This document shows positions 46,701-55,162 of a stretch of DNA of 64,000 nt, in pieces. Every line of letters begins with the position of its first letter. Position 1 is the stretch's first letter. A program made the position numbers and the translations under genes. The stretch covers positions 124,001 through 188,000 of the forward strand of contig NZ_JPEO01000004.1 in the NCBI RefSeq assembly GCF_000753795.1, in the 5' to 3' direction. The DNA comes from Shewanella mangrovi. Lineage in GTDB: Bacteria > Pseudomonadota > Gammaproteobacteria > Enterobacterales > Shewanellaceae. The notes under the pieces are model-generated. The model was given only the letters and a program-made list of their open reading frames with translations, did not search any database and had not been told where the DNA came from.

Positions 46701-49700
46701 ATGGGAAATAGCGTGGATAAGCTCACGGCGCAAATGAATGAGTTGCTGCAGCAACATCGTTCTCCTTGGATATTGCTTTACGGGGTAATATCGCTGCTGC
46801 TGGCCAGCTTTTTTGCTCAACCCGGTGCGGTGACGGTTATCGATCCTGCCGGTGCGTTGTTAATGTCTGTGCTGATCATGATGCCACGCCCGGTGGTCAA
46901 AGATGTGCCCTTTGTGTTGGGGATATTCGTCATCAGTCTGTTGGTGAATACGCTGTTCTATCAGCATCCGTTAGCCGATGCCGTATTACTGTCGCTCAGC
47001 TATTGGTTACAAGGCACTATTGGTTTCTTTCTATTCCGTATTTTTACCCTGCGCAGTAATAACTTTGAACGGCTGGAAGTTGCCTTTAACTTTCTATTTT
47101 TAGGTTGTTTACTGCCAAGTGCCTTTACCGCAATACTGCCCGCATTTGTACTCGGTGCCGAACATATCAGTTTTCCATTGCGCTGGGGCTACTGGACCAG
47201 CAATTTGGCCCTTTCGTCGGTGTTGTTCTGCTCCATCATCCTGCTCATGAAAAGCCACAATCGCAAACCTAAAGTGCCAGATTGGTTAAATCTGCTGGCG
47301 TGGTGCATTGCGATGAGTTTAGTGTTTGCCGTGTTTAATCCTGCCTGGATTAAAGATCATGGTGTGCCGCCGGAGAGTTTTATCTTTGTCCCGTTATTTG
47401 CCTTTTTTGCGGTGCAGTTTTCGTTGCGCTTTAACGCTTGGGTGCTGGTGAGTACGTCGTTGTTAGCGCTCTATCTGTTCCAGCAGGTGCAATTGAAATT
47501 ACCGTTTGCGCTGGCGATACAGAACTTTTTGTTATTGGCGCTGTTAATTTTGTCGGTGCACAGCCTTAAGCTGTTAATCTCGTCGCTATTGAGCGAGCGC
47601 TATCGCACGCTGGGACGCATGCGCCGCAGCAAGCGCATGTATGAAGCCTTAAGCGCCATCAACCAAGAGATGGTGGGCGATAACTACTCAGAAGCGGAAG
47701 TGTTTGAAAAAGTCTGCCGTATCGTCACCCATAAAATTGGTATTGAGCAGACCAGTATTGCAGTGTGTAACTTTGATACTGAGGTCGAAGGCGAACAGCG
47801 TCAGGCTGAGGTATCGCAGCTTTATATCTACCCTGCCAATCAATGTCTGGAAACCGGTCTATCGCTGCTTATCGACGCTAGCCGTATCCATGAAACTTCG
47901 GGTTTCCGCAGTTTTAACAAGGCGCAAATCTGTCGCCAATGTCATCACAGCTGTTCTTATAATCAGATTTTCGCCTACCCGATTTACAAACGCGGCAAGC
48001 TGTATGCGGTGTTGACCGTGTTTGATTCGAAAAACTATATGTTTGATGAAGCGGTACAAATACTGTTTGAAAAGCTGGTGAAAAACATCAGTTTTGCGCT
48101 CAATGCCTTGGAAGGGCGGCAGCAGCTCAAGCTGATCAATGAAGTGTTTGAGTACGGTCAGGAATCGATTCTGATCACCGATACTCAGGGGAAGATCATC
48201 AAGGTCAATCCGTCATTCAGTCGTATCACAGGTTACTCGCCCGAGGAAGTGATTGGCCAGAATCCGCGTATTCTGCGTTCCGGTCGACAAAACGACAGTT
48301 TCTACAGAACCTTGTGGGTGAATTTGCTAAAGCAGGGACATTGGTCGGGAGAGTTTTGGAATAAAAAGAAGAGCGGCGAGTTGTATATTCAGCGCGGCAC
48401 TATCTCCGTGGTTCGGGATACGCATGGCCAGCCCGAACACTTTATTGCGGTGATGGAGGATATCACCGCGCAGTGGCATGCAACTGAAAATGCCAGACGC
48501 TTGGCCAATTTTGACACGCTCACCGGACTGGCAAATCGTCATAGCCTGAAGTTGCAATTTGTTGATGTCGTCGAGCAGGTGCATCAGCGTGGTCGCCAGT
48601 TGGCAGTATTGTTTATCGACTTGGATGATTTTAAGCACGTCAATGATGCCATGGGACATCAGTTCGGTGATGAACTGTTAAAAGCCGTTGGTTTGCGATT
48701 GCAACGCTTGCTCACGCCGAATGAATGGTTGTTCCGCTTCAGTGGTGATGAGTTTTTGCTGCTGGCGCAATATGACTCGGTGGCCACGGTGGAACAAGCT
48801 GAGCGCTTGAATATGGCCATCAGCAGTCCGTTCAGTATTGGTCAGCAAACGGTGAATATCGGCTGCAGTATTGGGATTGCGATTTCTGGAACCGACGGCG
48901 CTACCCTCGATCAGCTTGTCGGCAACGCCGATGCCGCCATGTACCGGGCAAAATCGGCCGGGCGCAGTACGTATGCGTTTTTCTCCGCCGACATGCAAAC
49001 TGAAGCCTTGGCGAAATTTACTCTGAAACATGAATTGGCAAATGCCATCGATAACGATGAGTTTGTGTTGCACTACCAGCCTAAGGTGCGCATTTTTGAC
49101 AACGTGGTGGTCGGGGCTGAGGCCTTAGTGCGTTGGCATCATCCACAACGTGGTAATGTGTCTCCGGGCGAGTTTATTCCGTTGGCGGAAGAGTCAGGAC
49201 AGATTGTGCAGATTGACCGCTGGGTACTGCATGCCGTTGTCAGCCAAATTGGGGAGTGGCGTAAGCAGGGCTATCAGGTCAAACCGATTGCGCTCAATAT
49301 GTCGCTGCCGATGTTCCAGCGGCCGCAGTTTGTCGACGAACTGCAATATCTGCTGCAAAGCTATCAAGTGCCAGCATCGCTGGTGGAACTGGAGATCACC
49401 GAGCGCGTGGCCATGGGTGACTTGGAATATACCGTTTCCACATTGCGGGCGCTCAAGGCGCTTGGGGTCAGCATCGCCATTGACGACTTTGGTACCGGCT
49501 ATTCAAGTATGTCTTACTTGTTCGATTTTCCAATTAATACGCTCAAAATTGATCGTGCGTTTGTGACCGATATCGACCGCGATTCGAAAAAGCAGGGCAT
49601 AGTGAATGCGGTGATTTCATTAGCAAATACCATGGAGCTCACCACGGTTGCGGAAGGAATTGAGTCGGAAGCAGAAAAGCAGTTCCTGCTGATGTTGGGC

Positions 49701-49811
49701 TGCGATTTTTACCAAGGTTTCCACTTCTCGCGGCCGATTGAAGCCGAATTGTTTGCTGAGCGTTATTTTCCGTCTAATGGCTTTTCCAATGTTGTCGGCA
49801 ACGTCAGTTAA
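46701..49811 (+). CDS. Membrane GAF-PAS-GGDEF-EAL cyclic-di-GMP protein
   Basis: A 1036-residue sensor. Order of parts: a MASE1-like membrane region of about eight helices (residues 20-300), a GAF-like domain (about 310-470), a PAS domain (about 480-600, with NPSFSRITGYSPEEVIGQNP), GGDEF (about 610-765) and EAL (about 775-1025). The cyclase site reads SGDEF at 681-685, a variant often still active. The phosphodiesterase site is complete (EALVRW at 807, DDFGTGYSSMSYL, LKIDRAFV, TVAEGIES). The GAF part has an unusual Cys/His cluster, C411-C414-H415-H416-C418. A single-domain receiver follows. A GTG at 46713 is an alternative start. Confidence 0.92.
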   Translation: MGNSVDKLTAQMNELLQQHRSPWILLYGVISLLLASFFAQPGAVTVIDPAGALLMSVLIMMPRPVVKDVPFVLGIFVISLLVNTLFYQHPLADAVLLSLSYWLQGTIGFFLFRIFTLRSNNFERLEVAFNFLFLGCLLPSAFTAILPAFVLGAEHISFPLRWGYWTSNLALSSVLFCSIILLMKSHNRKPKVPDWLNLLAWCIAMSLVFAVFNPAWIKDHGVPPESFIFVPLFAFFAVQFSLRFNAWVLVSTSLLALYLFQQVQLKLPFALAIQNFLLLALLILSVHSLKLLISSLLSERYRTLGRMRRSKRMYEALSAINQEMVGDNYSEAEVFEKVCRIVTHKIGIEQTSIAVCNFDTEVEGEQRQAEVSQLYIYPANQCLETGLSLLIDASRIHETSGFRSFNKAQICRQCHHSCSYNQIFAYPIYKRGKLYAVLTVFDSKNYMFDEAVQILFEKLVKNISFALNALEGRQQLKLINEVFEYGQESILITDTQGKIIKVNPSFSRITGYSPEEVIGQNPRILRSGRQNDSFYRTLWVNLLKQGHWSGEFWNKKKSGELYIQRGTISVVRDTHGQPEHFIAVMEDITAQWHATENARRLANFDTLTGLANRHSLKLQFVDVVEQVHQRGRQLAVLFIDLDDFKHVNDAMGHQFGDELLKAVGLRLQRLLTPNEWLFRFSGDEFLLLAQYDSVATVEQAERLNMAISSPFSIGQQTVNIGCSIGIAISGTDGATLDQLVGNADAAMYRAKSAGRSTYAFFSADMQTEALAKFTLKHELANAIDNDEFVLHYQPKVRIFDNVVVGAEALVRWHHPQRGNVSPGEFIPLAEESGQIVQIDRWVLHAVVSQIGEWRKQGYQVKPIALNMSLPMFQRPQFVDELQYLLQSYQVPASLVELEITERVAMGDLEYTVSTLRALKALGVSIAIDDFGTGYSSMSYLFDFPINTLKIDRAFVTDIDRDSKKQGIVNAVISLANTMELTTVAEGIESEAEKQFLLMLGCDFYQGFHFSRPIEAELFAERYFPSNGFSNVVGNVS

Positions 49812-49944
49812 TCATCATTAACTCATTAAAATTCAAAACAATAGCAAAAGGTATAAGGTTGGAAGTTTTGACAACCTGATTACCGGCGAGAATACTTCTT
49901 ACTATGGTCAGCAGGTTTCATTCCATGAGTCAGAAGGAGATGTT

Positions 49945-50310
49945 ATGCCGGTGCCTATCACCATTGCTGATGATTCGGCCTTCTCACGAAAGACGGTTAT
50001 TCAAGCACTTCCGCCCGAGTGGGACGTGCTGGTGTATGAGGCGGAGAATGGTCAGGAGGCGATTGATGCGGTCAAGGCCGGGTTGGCTGACGTGCTGTTC
50101 CTCGATTTAACCATGCCTGAAGTCGATGGTTTTCAAGTGCTGCATTATCTTAATCAGCACCATAACAAGACGGTGGTGATCGTGATCAGCACCGATATGC
50201 GACCCGATTCGATAGCGCAGGTGAGCGAGCTTGGTGCTTATCGCTGCTTGAAAAAGCCGCTATCCGCGAATGAATTGCATCAACTCTTATACGAAGTTGG
50301 GCTGATATAA
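49945..50310 (+). CDS. Stand-alone CheY-like response regulator
   Basis: A 121-residue receiver domain with no output domain. The acidic pair is D9-D10 (IADDSAFSRK), the phosphoacceptor D54 (LFLDLTMPEVDG), the switch Thr lies in VISTDMRP and the conserved Lys in CLKKPLS. The ATG follows AAGGAG. It starts 133 bases after the GGDEF-EAL gene on the same strand. Receivers of this kind often act in chemotaxis or modulate a neighbouring signalling enzyme; no cognate kinase is adjacent. Confidence 0.92.
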   Translation: MPVPITIADDSAFSRKTVIQALPPEWDVLVYEAENGQEAIDAVKAGLADVLFLDLTMPEVDGFQVLHYLNQHHNKTVVIVISTDMRPDSIAQVSELGAYRCLKKPLSANELHQLLYEVGLI

Positions 50311-50402
50311 CGGCTCGCGCGCTTCATCCACACGATTCCCTTAGTTACGGCGGTGAGCATCGATTTAGTTAACAAAGGCGTCTTTACGTTTTACTTATAT
50401 TG

Positions 50403-50423
50403 AAATGATAATTACTATCATTT
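50403..50423. promoter_or_regulatory. Fur box upstream of the TonB receptor gene
   Basis: AAATGATA-ATTAC-TATCATTT is a near-perfect palindrome closely matching the Fur consensus (GATAATGATAATCATTATC). It is centred about 55 bases before the receptor start, so iron-dependent repression is expected. Confidence 0.85.
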
Positions 50424-50467
50424 ACACTCGCGTCAAAATTTGACAACCTTTAAGAAAGGGCGAGTTG

Positions 50468-52564
50468 ATGAAAGCAGCAGTTGTGCCGTTATCTTTGGCG
50501 GTATTCAGTGCAATCTATGGGGCGGCGGCCGTTGCCGATGAGCAAAACTCAGCGCAAGATATTGAGCGCATTACGGTCACAGGCAGAGCACAATCTCTGT
50601 ACCGCGTGAATGATGGCTCGTTGGCGATGAAAACCAACACACCCATTGAACGTACTCCGCAAGCGGTACAAATTCTGCCGCTATCGCTGATTGAAGATCA
50701 GGCCGCCACTGAAGTGACTGAACTGTATCGCTCTATCAGTGGCGTTAGCCAATACAACTATGCCTCGGTTACCTTTCGTGGTTTTCGGCAAAACGATGTG
50801 CGCTATGACGGCGTGCGCGGCGATCCATATGGCGATGTCTCTACGCCACATCTGTTTAATATCGAACAAGTACAAGTGCTAAAAGGCCCAAGTGGCGCAC
50901 TCTATGGTGCTGGCGATCCCGGTGGCTTGATCAACTATGTCACTAAAAAGCCATCATATCAGCGTGACAATAAGCTGAAGTTATCTGCAGGTTCAGATGA
51001 TTTTGTCAGTGGTAGTATCGAGTTGTCTGGGCCGCTATTGGATTACGATAACCAGCGCTATCGCGTTGGTATCTATCAGGAGCATGAGAACCCTTATCGG
51101 CGTAATACCGACAAACGTAACCGAACCATCGATTTGGGCTACGCCTTTGATATTGGCCAAGACTCTTCGTTAACCCTGCAATACACCAACGTGATGCAAC
51201 ATAACGGCGGCGAACGTCTGCGCGGTCTGCCGGCAGATGAAAACGGCAACTTTCTGGTGGACCGTCGCTTTAATTTCAACGAAACGTCGGATTTTCTCGA
51301 TCTGGACGCCAACGTGTTTCAGGCAACCTTGGAGCATAACTTTAATGCGTGGTTGTCGGGCAGTGTGAACCTGCGTTATTTCAACGACACCGAGCGGCAG
51401 AAATATCACGAGCCTCGCAGTGCCACCGATACCGATGGTGACGGTGTGGCAGACTACGCTGAGCGTGAATATCGTGACCAAGACCGACACACCAAAAACG
51501 CCTCAATGGCGGCAAACTTAGTGGCTGAATTGGGTGACCATACCCTGTTGTTTGGCGGTGATTTATCGCGTCAGCAGGAAGACTTCTATTATCTGCGCGC
51601 CCGCACCGCCGATGGCGTTATCGGGATTAGTTACCAAGATCCACAATATGGAATCACAGATCCAAGCAGCTACAATATGCGCTTGGCGGGCGATAACAAC
51701 ACCGAAGCGCTGCGCTATGGCATTTACCTGCAAGACCAATGGCGTATCACTGAAGCTTGGGATGTCACCGGTAGTGTCAGTGTCGATGGTTTTAACGATG
51801 AAGCGCATGATCATCGTGATGACTCGACCGAGAAGTTCAACGATCAGGGCTTTTCCTACCGTATTGGCAGCACCTACAAGATCAATCAGCACTTCCATCC
51901 CTACGTCAGTTGGGCGACCGGTTTTACGCCGCAGAGCGTGTCGAGCCAGTTAGCGGAAAACGGCGGCCCGTTCGATCCGGAAGAGAGCAAACAAGCGGAA
52001 ATCGGCTTACGCACCTTCTGGTTTGACGATGCGATTAACATCAACTTTGCCGGCTATCACATCGTGCGCGAGAACATTCTGCAAACCGACCCTGATGATA
52101 CCGACAAGCAAGTGGCAATTGGTAAAGTACGCGCCCGCGGTTTTGAAGTGGATCTGATGGGCGATCTCACCGACAACTGGGTGATCAACGCTAACTATGC
52201 TTACAACGATACCGTCGTGAAGGATGCGACCAGCGGCATTAGTCGTGCGGTTGGCGATCGTTTTGCTAATGCGCCGCGGCATCAGTTTGGCTTATGGAGC
52301 CGTTACGATCTGAGCGCCATTAACTCCTCTATCGCCTTTGGTGCGGATTATGTCTCAGAGCAGTTTGACCAAGACGGTGGCAAGATTAAACCTTACACCG
52401 TCTTTGACCTGTCTTGGCAGAGTCAATGGCAGGCGTGGCAGTTCCAGCTCAACGTGAAAAACCTGTTTGATAAAGAGTATGCGGTTAGCGGCTTGCTCAA
52501 CCGGACAGGCTTGTATCCGGGCGAACATCGCCGGGTTTATGCCTCGGTGACTTACGCGTTTTAA
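50468..52564 (+). CDS. TonB-dependent siderophore receptor
   Basis: A 698-residue outer-membrane receptor of the FhuA/ferric-hydroxamate type. Signal peptide about 1-24. A possible TonB box follows (DIERITVTGRA), then the plug domain (RTPQAVQILPLSLIEDQ, VRYDGVRGDPYGD, VLKGPSGALYGAGDPGGLIN) and a 22-strand barrel. It ends with the outer-membrane C-terminal signature RRVYASVTYAF. The ATG at 50468 has AAAGGG upstream. A Fur box in the promoter supports iron regulation. The exact siderophore cannot be named. There is no neighbouring uptake ABC transporter. Confidence 0.94.
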   Translation: MKAAVVPLSLAVFSAIYGAAAVADEQNSAQDIERITVTGRAQSLYRVNDGSLAMKTNTPIERTPQAVQILPLSLIEDQAATEVTELYRSISGVSQYNYASVTFRGFRQNDVRYDGVRGDPYGDVSTPHLFNIEQVQVLKGPSGALYGAGDPGGLINYVTKKPSYQRDNKLKLSAGSDDFVSGSIELSGPLLDYDNQRYRVGIYQEHENPYRRNTDKRNRTIDLGYAFDIGQDSSLTLQYTNVMQHNGGERLRGLPADENGNFLVDRRFNFNETSDFLDLDANVFQATLEHNFNAWLSGSVNLRYFNDTERQKYHEPRSATDTDGDGVADYAEREYRDQDRHTKNASMAANLVAELGDHTLLFGGDLSRQQEDFYYLRARTADGVIGISYQDPQYGITDPSSYNMRLAGDNNTEALRYGIYLQDQWRITEAWDVTGSVSVDGFNDEAHDHRDDSTEKFNDQGFSYRIGSTYKINQHFHPYVSWATGFTPQSVSSQLAENGGPFDPEESKQAEIGLRTFWFDDAININFAGYHIVRENILQTDPDDTDKQVAIGKVRARGFEVDLMGDLTDNWVINANYAYNDTVVKDATSGISRAVGDRFANAPRHQFGLWSRYDLSAINSSIAFGADYVSEQFDQDGGKIKPYTVFDLSWQSQWQAWQFQLNVKNLFDKEYAVSGLLNRTGLYPGEHRRVYASVTYAF

Positions 52565-52604
52565 TCCGCGGTGCGGCAGCCGCACAGCGAAATATATGCG
52601 CAAC

Positions 52605-52644
52605 AAAAACGCCGGATGCTACTCCAGTAGCTCCGGCGTTTTTT
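52605..52644. terminator. Bidirectional terminator between the TonB receptor gene and the alkaline-phosphatase cluster
   Basis: AAAAACGCCGGAtGCTACT / AGTAGCtCCGGCGTTTTTT, a long stem with one mismatch and A/T runs on both sides, between convergent genes. Confidence 0.9.
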
Positions 52645-52662
52645 ATGCTTAGCAGAGCAAGA

Positions 52663-53436
52663 TTAGTGAATATGCTGGCCCGACATCGGCTGGCCGTTAC
52701 TGTTATAAACGGCGTGTTCGCTGTGCTCAATAAAGCCTTGGTTGATCATCTGCGCCAGAAACGGATCCGTTTCGTTATCGCCAATATCGGCATAATCCGT
52801 ATCGGCAAACTGCTGCCAACGACTCAGCAGCATATCAACTTCTCTGGCAGGCATGATTTTGCTCGCTTGCCATTGCTTGATTTGGCCTTTGTGCTCTGTG
52901 GTTAACTGCAGCGGCAATTGCAGGCTATCACTCCACAGCAAACGATAATGCACCTGCTGATAGTCGCCCTCATACACTTGGCTGTCAGCGCAGCTGCCCG
53001 CGCCTTTATGACGCAACTGGCTACGCAGATGCGCTGCCGCAAAGCTTTCAATTTCGGGCTGCGATACATGGATATTGAGTGTGCGCAGATCGCCCATGTA
53101 GTAATCGATACGGCGTTGCTGCTTGGCAAACACGCGAATAAAGCTTGGATGCTCGGCCACCGAGAAATTCCACCACTCGCCAACCCCATTGCCAGGATTG
53201 AAATAAGCGGTTTGTGCCTGACGCCGCAGCAGTTGCAATGTGCCGTGCTGCGCGCCGGAGAGTTGATATTGCACGCCAAAATGCTGACTGCCGTTGAGTG
53301 TTGCGGCGGGGCAAATCGGGCTATCTGCCTTGGCAGCAACAGCAGCAAAGGCGTTGGCACTGAACAAGCCAAACAGCGCGCCCGCTTTAAATAAAGTGGC
53401 TAAGTTTCGCCACGTATGTGCAGGGGATAATGTCAT
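52663..53436 (-). CDS. Periplasmic protein of unknown function next to the alkaline phosphatases
   Basis: A 257-residue exported protein (signal peptide about 1-32, ending ANAFA). The start follows TTTGGAG. I do not recognise the family. The middle segment (GVQYQLSGAQHGTLQLLRR and IRVFAKQQRRIDYYMGDLRTL) reads like a beta-rich periplasmic or lipoprotein-carrier-like fold. Two Cys may pair (PICPAATLNG and GAGSCADSQV). It lies 84 bases downstream of the lipoprotein alkaline phosphatase on the same strand, so it may share that operon and act with it. Confidence 0.68.
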   Translation of the reverse strand: MTLSPAHTWRNLATLFKAGALFGLFSANAFAAVAAKADSPICPAATLNGSQHFGVQYQLSGAQHGTLQLLRRQAQTAYFNPGNGVGEWWNFSVAEHPSFIRVFAKQQRRIDYYMGDLRTLNIHVSQPEIESFAAAHLRSQLRHKGAGSCADSQVYEGDYQQVHYRLLWSDSLQLPLQLTTEHKGQIKQWQASKIMPAREVDMLLSRWQQFADTDYADIGDNETDPFLAQMINQGFIEHSEHAVYNSNGQPMSGQHIH

Positions 53437-53520
53437 AAAAACTCCAAAGGCGCTGGCCGGTTGGCGACTGACGGCACAACTGCATGTTGCCTCAATCGCC
53501 AGCGACCACCGCCTGCTTGC

Positions 53521-55143
53521 TTAGTTTTGGTTAGCTTCGGCGCGTGCGGCCAAATCGGCAGCGTAGTTCATCACATGGAACAACATGTTTTGTTCTACTG
53601 AGCCAGTGACTAACTGCGCGCCCGGACCTCGGGCGTACACTGCCACGTCTTCACCGGCGTGGGTTTCACTGCCCATCGGCACAGTGGCTTCCTGACGATA
53701 GTCAACATCAGTCACGTCGTACAGGTTCAGATCTGGACGATAGCTGTCGGTATTCATCGGATCGTTACCAAAGCCAAATCCTGGACCGTTGGCATATCCC
53801 AGTGTGGTGTACGGCATACCGTTGCTGTCCGTGGTGTAAGTTGCCGCGGCTTCACCGCTGCCATCAACACCGCGCACTAAGCCCAGAATTGGGTTACCAC
53901 GCACTGGATAACCAGCAATGGTAAACACGTGGCTGTGGTCAGCGGTCACTAGGATCAGGGTGTCGCTATCTGCTTTTTCCATCGCTACGCGCACTGCTTC
54001 AGACAGGGCAACGGTATCTTGCAACGCACGTGAAGCATTACCTGCGTGGTGGGCATGGTCGATACGACCCGCTTCAACCATCAGGAAGTAACCCTTGTCG
54101 TTTTGCTTCAGCACGTCCAGCGCGCGGCTGGTCATCTCTGCCAGCGACGGTTCACCCGCGCCATCATCGGCGCGATCTGCCTCGTACTGCATATGTGAGT
54201 TTTCAAACAAGCCCAGCAGATGGTGGGTGCTGGAGGTGTCTACCGCTAAAAACTGCTCGCGGTTCCACACATAAGCGCCATCGGTGTATTTGCTGGTCCA
54301 CTCTGCGGTTAAGTCGCGACCATCGTTACGACGTCCCGCGCGACCATATTCTGGGTCAGTTTCGCTGCTTGGCATAAAGTAGCTACGACCACCACCCAAC
54401 GCCACTTCGATGCCGTTGCCGTAAGGGAAATCAATCAGCTGTGAGGCGATATCGTGACAACCCGCATCCAGTGCCGCTTGTGGCATATTGCTGTCTGCTT
54501 CCCAGTTACGTTCCACTGAATGTGAGTAAGTCGCGGCAGGCGTGGCGTGCGTCAAACGTGCCGTTGAGACCACACCGGTACTCATGCCGGCGATTTCAGC
54601 CAGCTCCAGCGCCGTCATCACTTCGTGGCCTTGACCGCTAGTACAGGTACCGCGCACGGCGTCATCACTGACGGAGACAATGCCGTCTTTGGTTTTCACC
54701 CCTGACATAATCGCCGACATGGTCGGCGCTGAGTCAGGTGTTTGTTGGTTCGACGAATAGGTCTTTACCAAACCAGAGTAGGGGAAGGTTTCAAAGCTGA
54801 GGCGGTTTTCTTCACCGCTTTCGCCGCGTTGTTGGCCTTGATAGATACGTGCCGCCGTCAGCGTTGATACGCCCATGCCATCGCCAACAAACAGAATGAT
54901 GTTTTTGGCACGCCCTTTAGGATCACTCACTGAGGTTTCGCTGGCGTTGGCTACTGTCGCTTGGCCCGCGGTATACCACTGATTAACCGCAGTATAATCA
55001 CGGCCATCAGCACCATTTTGACCGTCTGCGCCGTTCTGACCCGCAGTGCCTGTCGCACCTGTGTCGCCGTCGTCACCACAGCCTGTGAGCGCTAACGCCG
55101 CCAGTGCGGTGGTCATCGCCAGTACAATTGCTTTCAATTTCAT
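53521..55143 (-). CDS. Alkaline phosphatase, predicted lipoprotein form
   Basis: A 540-residue alkaline phosphatase. I prefer the ATG at 55143, because GAGGG lies at a normal distance from it and is too close to the ATG at 55152. The signal ends in a lipobox (LTGC, C22). Directly after it come nine collagen-like Gly-X-Y triplets (residues 23-49). The catalytic domain has the metal site VGDGMGVSTLTAARI, nucleophile Ser in TPDSAPTMS, GRIDHAHHAGN and TADHSHVFTIAGYPV. It is closely similar to the next gene and probably lies on the outer membrane, presumably releasing phosphate from organic esters. Confidence 0.92.
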   Translation of the reverse strand: MKLKAIVLAMTTALAALALTGCGDDGDTGATGTAGQNGADGQNGADGRDYTAVNQWYTAGQATVANASETSVSDPKGRAKNIILFVGDGMGVSTLTAARIYQGQQRGESGEENRLSFETFPYSGLVKTYSSNQQTPDSAPTMSAIMSGVKTKDGIVSVSDDAVRGTCTSGQGHEVMTALELAEIAGMSTGVVSTARLTHATPAATYSHSVERNWEADSNMPQAALDAGCHDIASQLIDFPYGNGIEVALGGGRSYFMPSSETDPEYGRAGRRNDGRDLTAEWTSKYTDGAYVWNREQFLAVDTSSTHHLLGLFENSHMQYEADRADDGAGEPSLAEMTSRALDVLKQNDKGYFLMVEAGRIDHAHHAGNASRALQDTVALSEAVRVAMEKADSDTLILVTADHSHVFTIAGYPVRGNPILGLVRGVDGSGEAAATYTTDSNGMPYTTLGYANGPGFGFGNDPMNTDSYRPDLNLYDVTDVDYRQEATVPMGSETHAGEDVAVYARGPGAQLVTGSVEQNMLFHVMNYAADLAARAEANQN

Positions 55144-55162
55144 TTTTTGCATCCCTCAAAAA

